Source: Terfezia claveryi
Taxonomy: Eukaryota; Ascomycota; Pezizomycetes; Pezizales; Pezizaceae
Length of the DNA: 23,694 nucleotides
NCBI GenBank assembly: GCA_015179025.1
Contig: WHUX01000480.1
Location: 1 to 23,694 of the forward strand
Reading direction: 5' to 3'
Under the pieces are notes generated by a model. That model made no database searches, had not been told where the DNA came from, and was given only the letters and a program-made list of their open reading frames with translations. Shown here in pieces: positions 1-7,735 of the stretch (positions are counted from its first letter, which is position 1; every line of letters begins with the position of its first letter). A program made the translations under genes and the position numbers.

Positions 1-439
1 ATTCCACACGCAGCGACCTTCGGCCTGCAGATCTTATGGCAAGCAACGGCCTTCTCAGGCATTGCGTGCTTCGGCCTTCACAGGCATTGCGTGCTTCGGC
101 CTTCACAGGCATTGCGTGCTCTGGCCTGCAGATCATATGGCAAGCATCGGCCTTCACAGGCATTGCGTGCTTCGGCCTTCACAGGCATTGCGTGCTACTC
201 ATATGTCCTTCTTCTTCTTCACTTTCTTATGTACGTTCATTCATGTATATATATCTCGTTCGTTTCCAGTTGGATAGAGATATATGAATCACATAAAAAC
301 GCATCTCTTCGCTGCAATATATCTCTTCACTTCTATATACTCTTCTCTACGTGACAATCTCACTTCGCTCATTCGTATTATCCTTCAGTGGACTTTTGGA
401 TCTCACTGCTGCCTATACCTCCCTCCTTTATCTCTTAAA
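1..439 (+). repeat. 5' LTR of copia element (truncated by window start)
   Basis: This matches 4273-4686 nearly base for base. It has one extra copy of a 25-bp unit (core TTCGGCCTTCACAGGCATTG) near positions 60-120, and one T/C difference (position 319 region against ~4567). The GC-rich first 200 bp is built of nested repeats of that unit plus a GCAGATC-TATGGCAAGCA module. The second half is AT- and pyrimidine-rich with a TATA-like stretch at 245-254, the likely promoter. The end at 439 is set by where the two copies diverge, immediately before the primer-binding site. Confidence 0.92.
245..254 (+). promoter_or_regulatory. TATA-like box in the 5' LTR
   Basis: An uninterrupted TATATATAT stretch lies about 185 bp before the LTR end, at the position expected for the U3 promoter that drives the full-length element transcript. 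The same stretch is present in the 3' LTR near 4492-4501. Function is inferred from position and composition only. Confidence 0.45.
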
Positions 440-452
440 GGTTCTGAGCCCT
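440..452 (+). other. Primer-binding site resembling half-tRNA initiator-Met
   Basis: GGTTCTGAGCCCT starts directly after the LTR. It matches the reverse complement of the anticodon arm of the eukaryotic initiator methionine tRNA (GGTTATGAGCCCT) at 12 of 13 positions. Priming from a half tRNA cut in the anticodon loop is known for Drosophila copia and yeast Ty5. The mismatch falls within the anticodon, so a different tRNA (for example an anticodon CAG leucine tRNA) cannot be excluded. Confidence 0.6.
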
Positions 453-484
453 CTACGCTTTGACTCTCTACGAACAAGCACAAC

Positions 485-1287
485 ATGTCTTCCGAAGCAG
501 GACCATCAAGGCAACCACGAACCCGTTCGAGAGTTCACCAAAATCAGCCTGATAGCGAAGAAGAAATCCTCGAAACCGTTGTACTCTCGCAACCACAACC
601 TCTAGCTATTCCACAACCACAACCTCTAGCTCCTGAAGCTACACCACCCCAAGTCCAACCGGCTTTAGCGCTTGCTGCACAAGCACCGCAAGCGGCAGTA
701 CCTATTCCTGTCCATCGGGAATTCAGGTCTAGTATTAAGCTAGAAAAGCTAGCAATTCTTGAAGGCGCAAAGAACTATGATCTTTGGTCACAACAGATGC
801 TGATGATCTTTGACGCTCTAGAAGCCACACAAGTAGTTGTCAACGGCTATATTCCTCCGCTCACAGCAACAGCTGCTGAAATAACACATCATAAGCATAT
901 AGAGACAGAATCTCTTCTGCTCCTTATTCAAGTTGTTTCGCAGAAAATCATGCTGCAGATTGGTAGGCATAGGTCTGCAAATAAGATCTGGTATTATCTC
1001 CGCAAAACATACTACAAAGATACCCCGTGTCCTTTGTACATGAGATTCATGCCTTTAATTCGCTTGCTTCCACACTTGATACCTCGCAATCAATTTCTCA
1101 GTTCATTGACACTTTCGAGATTCGATGGATGCGGTTGCACCAATTGACCTCGAATGCACGTCCTGGCAGCTTCAAGGCTGTGTATAGGACTTTGCTAGAA
1201 CTTGAAGAAGCTAAGCGCGAATACCTCCTCGCTTCCTTAGTCACTCACTACCCCAATGTGGTAGCTAGTAGGTCTAGCGATCAATAA
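485..1287 (+). pseudogene. gag: copia Gag, frameshifted
   Basis: The ATG at 485 follows the LTR by 45 bp and opens a Gag-like polypeptide. A Q/P/A-rich N-terminus of about 80 residues is followed by the copia gag (UBN2/Retrotran_gag) core. This includes LEGAKNYDLWSQQMLMIFDA, the KIWYYLRKTYYKDT motif, and, after a frame change at ~1025-1035, FVHEIHAFNSL, ISQFIDTFEIRWMRLHQL and REYLLASLVTHYPNVV. That frame stops at 1285-1287. A third frame (from ~1298, SSYNGGN then a basic KARRKKF stretch) continues into the minisatellite, so at least two indels interrupt the original frame. No CCHC zinc knuckle is visible. Gag would form the particle that packages element RNA. Confidence 0.85.
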
Positions 1288-1410
1288 CCAACTCTCTAGC
1301 TACAATGGCGGAAACCAGACCAACACGGCGCTACTAGCCAACGGTCGCCCGAATAAGGCTAGAAGGAAGAAATTTGCGCAATCCCAGCAACAAGCCACAA
1401 AATCTCAATA

Positions 1411-2396
1411 CCAGCAAGCTTACCAGCGAGCCAGCGAGCAATCAAGCAAGCTTACCAGCGAGCTTACCAGCAAGCAATCAAGCGAGCTTACCAGCGAGCT
1501 TACCAGCAAGCTTACCAGCAAGCTTACCAGCAAGCTTACAAGCGAGCTTACAAGCGACTTACCAGCGAGCAATCAAGCAAGCTTACCAGCGAGCTTACCA
1601 GCGAGCAATCAAGCAAGCTTACCAGCGAGCTTACCAGCGAGCAATCAAGCAAGCTTACCAGCGAGCAATCAACCAGCAAGCTTACCAGCGAGCAATCAAC
1701 CAGCGAGCTTACCAGCGAGCTTACCAGCGAGCAATCAACCAGCGAGCTTACCAGCGAGCAATCGTAAGCTTGCTTACCAGCGAGCTTACCAGCGAGCAAT
1801 CGTAAGCTTGCTTACCAGCGAGCTTACCAGCGAGCTTACCAGCGAGCTTACCAGCTTACCAGCGAGCAATCAACCAGCGAGCTTACCAGCGAGCTTACCA
1901 GCGAGCAATCAACCAGCGAGCTTACCAGCGAGCTTACCAGCGAGCTTACCAGCGAGCTTACCAGCGAGCTTACCAGCGAGCTTACCAGCGAGCTTACCAG
2001 CGAGCAATCCAGCGAGCTTACCAGCGAGCTTACCAGCGAGCAATCAAGCAAGCTTACCAGCGAGCTTACCAGCAAGCTTACCAGCGAGCAATCAAGCAAG
2101 CTTACCAGCGAGCAATCAAGCAAGCTTACCAGCGAGCTTACCAGCGAGCAATCAACCAGCGAGCTTACCAGCGAGCAATCAAGCAAGCTTACCAGTGAGC
2201 AATCAAGCAAGCTTACCAGCGAGCAATCAAGCAAGCTTACCAGCGAGCTTACCAGCGAGCTTACCAGCGAGCTTACCAGCGAGCAATCAACCAGCGAGCT
2301 TACCAGCGAGCAATCAAGCAAGCTTACCAGCGAGCTTACCAGCGAGCAATCAACCAGCGAGCTTACCAGCAAGCAATCAAGCAAGCTTACCAAGCT
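1411..2396 (+). repeat. 12-bp-unit minisatellite replacing the PR/IN region
   Basis: About 80 units of 12 bp, mainly AGCGAGCTTACC mixed with AGCGAGCAATCA and AGCAAGCTTACC, run head to tail for ~985 bp. Because the unit is a multiple of three, almost every frame stays open. The plus strand reads as SELT/SEQS, RAYQ/RAIK or ASLP/ASNQ tetrapeptides, and the minus strand as LVSS-type tetrapeptides. A few units carry indels, and the spacer CGTAAGCTTGCTT occurs twice (near 1763 and 1801). The seed seems to be the Gag-tail segment at 1411-1440, which already contains CAGCAAGCTTACCAGCGAGC. The array sits exactly where protease and integrase should be. The long ORFs here come from the repeat and are not independent genes. 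Confidence 0.95.
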
Positions 2397-2559
2397 TGAG
2401 GTATGACCTAAGACCACGGAAAAAGGCTAAAATTGCTGTTATTGCTGAAAACTTGCCAACCGATGCTGAAGCTCGACCAAGCAACCCTACCCAGCTACCC
2501 AAGGCAATCCCATATGAGCTAGCCTTGCTTGCCGCCAAATTACCAATGAACCCAGAACT

Positions 2560-4053
2560 TACTTACAAGCTTCTAAAGGGCCCGATGCCCCTAAATGGTA
2601 TGCGGCAATGCAAGCAGAGCTGCAAGCTTTAGCTGACCAAAACGTCTGGGACGTTGTGCCTAAACCCTCTAACCGCAATATTGTTGGTTCCAAATGGGTA
2701 TACAAAATAAAGCGCGATGCTGCTGGCAATATCAGCCGGTATAAAGCAAGGTTGGTAGCACAAGGGTATTCTCAGCAACCCGGTACGGATTTTGATGAGG
2801 TTTTCGCTCCAGTCGTCAGATATGACTCACTGCGCTTGCTCATTGCCCTATCAATATGCTCAAACTGGCCAAAACCAGACCAGCTTGATATCAAGGGCGC
2901 ATTCCTATATGGCTATCTTAATGAAGAAGTCTATATGCGTCTTCCTCCTGGTTTCTTCGAAGATCAGCTGGACTCATGTGCTCTATTAAAACGATCTATA
3001 TATGGACTAAAACAAAGTCCAAGGCAGTGGTATGCTAGGCTGACTGGCTTCCTCATACCGCTGGGCTACAAAGCAACCAACTTTGACCCTTACGTCTTAG
3101 TACATACCAGTCATAATATCATTATCGCAATCTATATTGATGATATTACTATATTTGGATCCAGTCCACTTAGACAGGAGCTAAAGGAATCGCTAAAGAG
3201 AGAATTCGATCTCAGCGATATGGGCCCTCTAAACTGGTTGCTTGGGATTCAAATAGAATGGCAACATCAAGATTCGGTGACCTTGTCCCAACACACATAT
3301 ATAGACCAATTACTGGCGAAATTTGGGATGGACTCTTGCAACCCGGTCGTTCTTCCTCTCAATCCTCACTACAAGCTGGTAAAGGCTGATGAAGGAGACA
3401 ATGATCTTGCTGATGTCTCCCTATACCAGCAAATTATAGGCTCTCTAATGTACCTTGTGATTGGCACACGACCTGATTTGGCATATACGGTCTTGGCACT
3501 CTCTTAATTCTCTTCGAAGCCGACAACAGCTCATATGGGGGCACTCAAGCAAGTCTTGCGATACCTCAAAGGCACTCGCAACCTTAAGCTTTCATATACC
3601 CCAAACCCTATTCATTTAGCTGGCTTCTCAGATGCAGATTATGCAGGTGATCGATCCGACCGAAAATCTACCACGGGCTACATCTTCCAGATAGCAACTA
3701 ACACCATTTGCTGGCGGGCTATTAAACAGCGCTGTGTCGCTACTTCCACAGTCGAAGCCGAATACATTGCTCTCTCAACAACCGCCAAGCACCATGTGTG
3801 GCTTCAGTCTGCTCTGAATGAGCTCAGAATTACTGCCCCAGCCGCCCTAAGCGCTGATAACGATGGCTCTATTGATCTGACATCTAATCCTCGAATCAGT
3901 GATAAGAGCAAACACATCGAAGTGGCTTATCATCATGTGCGAGACCTTGTTGAGTCTGGGAAACTCACGGTCCTATACGTTCCTAGCCATGATAATTTAG
4001 CTGACTTATGCACTAAACCATTTCCCCAGCCACGACAAGAGATCTCGTCCTAG
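2560..4053 (+). pseudogene. pol: copia reverse transcriptase-RNase H, with internal stop
   Basis: This is a Ty1/copia RT (RVT_2) followed by RNase H. RT landmarks in order are GPDAPKWYAAMQAEL at the start, KWVYKIKRD, RYKARLVAQGYSQ, TDFDEVFAPVVR, LDIKGAFLYGYLNEEVYM (first catalytic Asp), LKRSIYGLKQSPRQWYARL, and the catalytic YIDD box at 3133-3144. RNase H shows SDADYAGDRSDRKSTTGY, STVEAEYIAL, SADNDGSIDL and HIEVAYHHVRDLV. An in-frame TAA at 3505-3507 splits the frame where related proteins read Q in LSQFSSKPT. A CAA to TAA change explains it and is compatible with RIP-type C-to-T mutation. The RT frame differs from the frame entering from the repeat, and the switch is near 2578-2584. The tail ends at the TAG at 4051-4053. 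Confidence 0.93.
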
Positions 4054-4210
4054 GCAAGTCATAAAAAAAAAAAAACAATCAAATTCAACACTCTTTTCCC
4101 TATACATATTTTTTTTTTCCATATCCATGGTTTTTTATAGGTTTTTTAATGAGGTTGACTTGATTGCGTACATTTAGGAAGATAGGAGGGGCTTGAGTCT
4201 AGCAAGTATG

Positions 4211-4223
4211 AGCTGAGGAGGGG
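4211..4223 (+). other. Polypurine tract of copia element
   Basis: A purine run (AGCTGAGGAGGGG) lies directly before the TGTTAG start of the 3' LTR. This is the standard site for plus-strand DNA priming in LTR retroelements. About 155 bp of AT-rich non-coding sequence, with an A-run at 4062-4076, separates it from the RNase H stop codon. Confidence 0.75.
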
Positions 4224-4686
4224 TGTTAGTGATTGAATGCCGTACATTCATTCATTCCGCCCATGCCTTGCTATTCCACACGCAGCGACCTTCGGCCTGC
4301 AGATCTTATGGCAAGCAACGGCCTTCTCAGGCATTGCGTGCTTCGGCCTTCACAGGCATTGCGTGCTCTGGCCTGCAGATCATATGGCAAGCATCGGCCT
4401 TCACAGGCATTGCGTGCTTCGGCCTTCACAGGCATTGCGTGCTACTCATATGTCCTTCTTCTTCTTCACTTTCTTATGTACGTTCATTCATGTATATATA
4501 TCTCGTTCGTTTCCAGTTGGATAGAGATATATGAATCACATAAAAACGCATCTCTTCGCTGCAATACATCTCTTCACTTCTATATACTCTTCTCTACGTG
4601 ACAATCTCACTTCGCTCATTCGTATTATCCTTCAGTGGACTTTTGGATCTCACTGCTGCCTATACCTCCCTCCTTTATCTCTTAAA
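4224..4686 (+). repeat. 3' LTR of copia element
   Basis: The repeat begins TGTTAG directly after the polypurine tract, is 463 bp long, and is collinear with 1-439 from position 4273 on. The first 49 bp supply the part of the LTR missing at the left window edge. The match ends at CTTAAA (4686). The canonical terminal CA is not obvious, so the exact right edge may be off by a few bases. Confidence 0.92.
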
Positions 4687-4695
4687 CCCGCCCTG

Positions 4696-5145
4696 CTAGG
4701 CCCCGCAACTCCAGCTTCGCTCCTTGACCCTTCTGCCATATCCCTTGGAATTCCAGCATCTAGCAGCCCCAAACCCACGCCTTGCCCGTGTCAGCTCCAT
4801 TGGCAAAACCGGCTCCGCAACATCCCCTTTCATTCTCATCTCACCTTCCACTCCTCTGGTCACTTCCTTTCCCTTCCCCTTATTTAGCTTGGGCATATCC
4901 CCTCCACCTTCAGGGCCTTCCCCGCGACCATCTTCTTCACTTTCCATAGTCCACTTGGTGGCATCGACCATCGTCCTCATACCACCTACAACTGATAGCC
5001 GTTCACCGGCTGTCGAAGCAAGATTTTCCACTGGCGCTCCTGCGATCATGCTGACATTCAGGGTCGTGCCCCCATCAATAAGAACAGGCAGACCGCTCTC
5101 GGCCCTATACACCACCCCCGTAGGCTCTACTGCAAGTGTTGGCAT
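4696..5145 (-). CDS. Hypothetical small protein next to the LTR
   Basis: A 149-codon frame starts at an ATG in a good fungal context (CACAATGCC). The first ~65 residues (MPTLAVEPTGVVYRAESGLP, then LIDGGTTLNVSMIAGAPVEN) look like ordinary protein. The rest is Gly/Glu/Lys/Arg-rich low complexity. I recognise no domain. The stop lies only 10 bp from the 3' LTR, so the retrotransposon may have landed at the 3' end of this gene and replaced its natural tail. It could also be a remnant or a chance frame. Confidence 0.35.
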   Translation of the reverse strand: MPTLAVEPTGVVYRAESGLPVLIDGGTTLNVSMIAGAPVENLASTAGERLSVVGGMRTMVDATKWTMESEEDGRGEGPEGGGDMPKLNKGKGKEVTRGVEGEMRMKGDVAEPVLPMELTRARRGFGAARCWNSKGYGRRVKERSWSCGA

Positions 5146-5190
5146 TGTGTCCGCTGCGCTAGTGAAGTTGAAAATGATGAGGTTTTGGTA

Positions 5191-5693
5191 ATTGTTTACT
5201 TAGATACCGTACCGTTGTTAGAATCATAGGAAATGATCGACGTCGCGATGGCCAAGTTGTCTTGTCAGGTGACTTTAATTGTGAAATTTTAAAATAATTG
5301 GTAATATCTCTAGATAAGGGTCATATTACTCAAAGTGGTAGTACGTTCTTTAGATTAGGAGTGGTCTGATCGAGACTAATCAGGAGGGCTTACCATTTTT
5401 CACTCACACCTTTTCGGACAATAACTTTGTGAATATCTCGTTAAGATACGGTCATAGGATTCCTACGGTGAGTGACTACCGTAGTACTACATGCCCAGCA
5501 ATCTGAAGCTTAGATATGGCAGTGCAGACGGAATGCCTCATAGATGTTTAAGGAGGGGCTAGTGCAAGCCAGACTATCATAGATGTTGGAAGATCATACT
5601 ACAACACTTATAAGTAGCAGTGAGTGATTGTATTGTACATAGTCTTGTCCGGAAAGTCTTGGTACGGTCACTTACTACTTACGCCGAACCTAT
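5191..5693. other. Intergenic, probably decayed repeat
   Basis: No coding signal is supported here. TGTTAGAATC at 5216 and CTACAACA ending at 5606 resemble LTR ends, but the flanking 5-mers do not match, so a solo LTR is not claimed. Confidence 0.4.
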
Positions 5694-6080
5694 TCACCAT
5701 TTAAGATGTCTCGCCTTCACATCAACTATTGCCTGTAGTTCTCTCTTGGATGCGATCAACCTTTTCATCAATTTTTGCTTGCGGAATGTTCGCCCACTCC
5801 TCCTGTACATCCATACAAATAGTGTCGAGATCTCTAGGCCTCATACCCTTATGCGCCCATCCCTTTTAAGAGCATCTTAAGTATTCTCAAACCATTCTCA
5901 ATAACATTGAGATCTCCAGACTGCGGAGGCCATGGTAAAACATGGCTAGCCATATTTAGCAGCCAATTCTCAATTGAGTTGACCTTTATGATATGGTCCA
6001 CATCAGCTGCAGTATACTTAGTATCCATTGGCCGATTGAGAATTTGAAGAAAAGGAATTAAATATGGAGCATCAACTTTT
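5694..6080 (-). pseudogene. Tc1/mariner-type transposase, C-terminal fragment, broken
   Basis: Read on the minus strand, the fragment carries the end of a Tc1-like DDE transposase. It has a PFLQILNRP segment, a degraded region at the second catalytic Asp (family D-N-x-P, here DVDH), and the hallmark VLPWPPQSGDLNVIENGLRI, corresponding to the family WPxxSPDLNPIE box that leads to the third catalytic acidic residue. An in-frame stop follows near 5864. After a frame change come RPRDLDTICMDVQEEWANIP and QAKIDEKVDRIQERT, ending at the TGA at 5694-5696. The N-terminal DNA-binding half and the first catalytic Asp are not recognisable, and no terminal repeats were found around it. It is a dead relic. 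Confidence 0.8.
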
Positions 6081-6325
6081 ATCTAGCTATGTATAGAGCA
6101 GTAGAGCAATTATTCATGGTACATTTTCAGCTATAGAAACAGGTCTATGGAAGCGAAAACGAAGTCTATGGTACGGTATAGCTATAGGAGCGCGTGGTTG
6201 AATAGATTTAGCGGAGCCTCCCTAGAACTACAAGAGTATTGGGGGATATCGCATCGCATAGAGAAAAGGGGTGTGTAGAGTATGCCCGGTATGATGGATG
6301 TGCCGGCTAGGGTATCTGCGTATAC
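6081..6325. other. Intergenic between two transposon relics
   Basis: I see no open frame of note, RNA gene or repeat here. Upstream (minus-strand) remains of the Tc1-like transposase may extend into it but are too decayed to call. Confidence 0.4.
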
Positions 6326-6348
6326 TAGGGGTATTCAAAGTTAATTTT
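6326..6348 (+). repeat. Left terminal inverted repeat of the 6328-7046 element
   Basis: These 23 bases, including the flanking TA, are the perfect reverse complement of 7026-7048. Confidence 0.85.
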
Positions 6349-7046
6349 ATACGCCGTATATTTCGTATATCTTGGCATCCGAAAAATCACTCGTTTTTCG
6401 TTTTTCCGAAATCGCCATTTATCCATGGTTTGACCATGGAAAAACCTAGTCTGGTCGGCACAAGGGAAAAACCGTATCATACCCATACGACCGAATAACC
6501 CCGAATAAACGGAAAACTTTGGGAAATTTATTCACTCCACGCCAAGGCCCACAAAATCCCTGAGGGTCTCGTGACTTTGGAATACGCTAAGAGGTCCCCA
6601 TAGGAACTTATGAATTTACTAAGACGGAGTGAGTCTCTTGTCTTAACACAACCTCGATAGCTATAGCCATCGTGTCAGTAACAAACGGAAGTTGGCGACA
6701 TGGTACCGAAAAGGGTTAAAGGCAGCAGCTGACGATGCAGGCCAGGAAGAGATGTTAGGTAAGGCCCTAGATGAAGCATTTGAGGGACTAATAGGGGAGA
6801 TCAGGGGTGGTGATCTAGACGCCGACCTTCTGGAGGCTTAACTCACCTTTTGATTCAAGTTGGTTGCACTTCGTTGAATGGGCTTTGGCGCTAGCGTCTT
6901 GGGACCCTGGTCGCAAAAAGCCACCCCCGGTTACGTGGCGAAAACGATTTCAATTACCCAATTGTGCTACCAATTTATTCGGGTTTTTTGATAGGGCGTA
7001 AAAATTGTACAAGGTTTTCAGCTAAAAAATTAACTTTGAATACCCC
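6328..7046 (+). mobile_element. TA-flanked DNA transposon remnant with 21-bp inverted repeats
   Basis: GGGGTATTCAAAGTTAATTT starts at 6328 and its exact reverse complement ends at 7046. Each end abuts a TA dinucleotide (6326-6327 and 7047-7048), the target duplication of the Tc1/mariner/pogo superfamily. The identity is 23/23 including the TA. The ~720 bp between is too short for a full transposase and carries only a C-terminal-looking coding relic (6647-6841). It also holds a hairpin (TCCATGGT/ACCATGGA, 6422-6440) and a copy of the AGTCTGGT-GGCACAA end motif seen at 10480. It is probably an internally deleted, non-autonomous element. Confidence 0.75.
6647..6841 (+). pseudogene. C-terminal coding relic inside DNA transposon
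   Basis: An open frame without its own ATG reads into a charged tail (KLATWYRKGLKAAADDAGQE, then GLIGEIRGGDLDADLLEA) and ends at the TAA at 6839-6841, about 200 bp before the right inverted repeat. This is where the end of a transposase ORF would lie, and fungal pogo-type transposases often end in acidic tails. I do not recognise a specific family from the residues, so the assignment rests on context. Confidence 0.4.
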
Positions 7047-7048
7047 TA
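7026..7048 (-). repeat. Right terminal inverted repeat of the 6328-7046 element
   Basis: Perfect inverted copy of 6326-6348, ending in TA. Confidence 0.85.
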
Positions 7049-7273
7049 CTATATTGCGCGCATGCGCTGAGTACATTAATCTGCGTATATTGCGTAGGGA
7101 CTTGCTTATAGTTGAGCGTAGCATATTGATACCCTTGATCCAGCGATACTACTTATTTAGTCGTCGAGCTTGAAGCGCTTCCGAGATAGTATTTCTATAC
7201 CTCGGAAGAATGCCTTAGGAAAGGATGATATTGTACCCCATGACAAGACATGCGAACAGACGCAAAGATTGCT

Positions 7274-7545
7274 ACTTCGCAACACCTTCATATTGATCAA
7301 TGCCGGTGACGGATGAAGGTTGAGAAACGATTCGGGAAAGAGATCGGAGCAGTTTTGATAACTCATATTTATAGAAGTCACTCGAAGAGGCAATCCTAGG
7401 CGAACATTTCCACTTCGCAAAAGCTTCTTCGCATATTGTTCATTGCGGCGCCGTGATGACGATCGAATAAACGATCCCGATACAAGTTGGAGTAGTTTTG
7501 ATAACACTGTAAATACCCTGTATATATATCAGTCCCTCGAAAAGC
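7274..7545 (+). repeat. Diverged tandem duplication in the promoter of the secreted-protein gene
   Basis: Segment A (7274-~7390) and segment B (7412-~7545) align along their length. Both start ACTTCGCAA, pass CATATTG-TCA-TGC, a GATGA block and an ACGAT block, and share GGAG-AGTTTTGATAAC before a T/A-rich stretch and a CTCGAA block. Offset is about 138 bp. Segment B ends in the TATA-like box of the downstream gene. The pair looks like an old duplication of a regulatory region. Confidence 0.6.
7520..7529 (+). promoter_or_regulatory. TATA-like box of the secreted-protein gene
   Basis: CTGTATATATATCAG lies 203-212 bp before the ATG at 7732 and is followed by a pyrimidine-rich region (7555-7640), the usual arrangement in fungal promoters. 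Transcription would start around 7560, giving a 5' leader of about 170 nt that contains two upstream ORFs. Confidence 0.5.
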
Positions 7546-7691
7546 CCAGAATTGTTCGAACTCTCTTCCACTATCAACAGAACTGTAACACTGCAACCGC
7601 TTCCTCCCCGACAATCTAGTCCTCCCTAACACTCCCAACGAACGAAACCAGACGGATCCTCCCGCGTACGTGCAAACTTCCCGAACCTACA

Positions 7692-7735
7692 ATGCAATGG
7701 AGCTAACTGCCGCCCTGTACGCAGCTGTACGATGA
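7692..7735 (+). promoter_or_regulatory. Two upstream ORFs; the second overlaps the main start codon
   Basis: uORF1 (ATG 7692, stop 7704-7706) encodes MQWS. uORF2 (ATG 7697, stop 7733-7735) encodes MELTAALYAAVR, and its TGA overlaps the main ATG (7732-7734) as ATGA. Such an arrangement can lower or condition translation of the main ORF, by leaky scanning or termination-reinitiation. This holds only if transcription starts upstream of 7692, which I infer from the TATA-like box. Confidence 0.45.

Larger units (their letters stand above)
1..4686 (+). mobile_element. Ty1/copia LTR retrotransposon lacking protease and integrase
   Basis: Two long direct repeats (1-439 and 4224-4686) enclose a primer-binding site, a Gag region, a 12-bp-unit minisatellite, copia-type reverse transcriptase and RNase H, and a polypurine tract. 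The domain order Gag - (missing PR/IN) - RT - RNase H is that of Ty1/copia, where integrase precedes RT. Between the end of Gag (~1285) and the start of RT (~2560) only low-complexity repeat is present, with no DDE integrase, HHCC finger or aspartic protease. The LTRs differ by one substitution and one 25-bp repeat unit over about 440 bp, which points to a recent insertion. The first ~49 bp of the left LTR and its flank are outside the window, so the target-site duplication cannot be checked. Confidence 0.93.

Noticed and set aside
1411..2396. CRISPR-like array
   Set aside because: Units are 12 bp, directly abutting with no spacers, in a eukaryotic retrotransposon.
1548..2417. Long minus-strand ORFs (83 and 189 codons) rich in LVSSLVDC
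   Set aside because: They are the antisense reading of the 12-bp minisatellite, which leaves most frames open by its unit length.
5216..5606. Solo LTR (TGTTAGAATC ... CTACAACA)
   Set aside because: The flanking 5-mers (ACCGT and CTTAT) do not match and no second copy is in the window.
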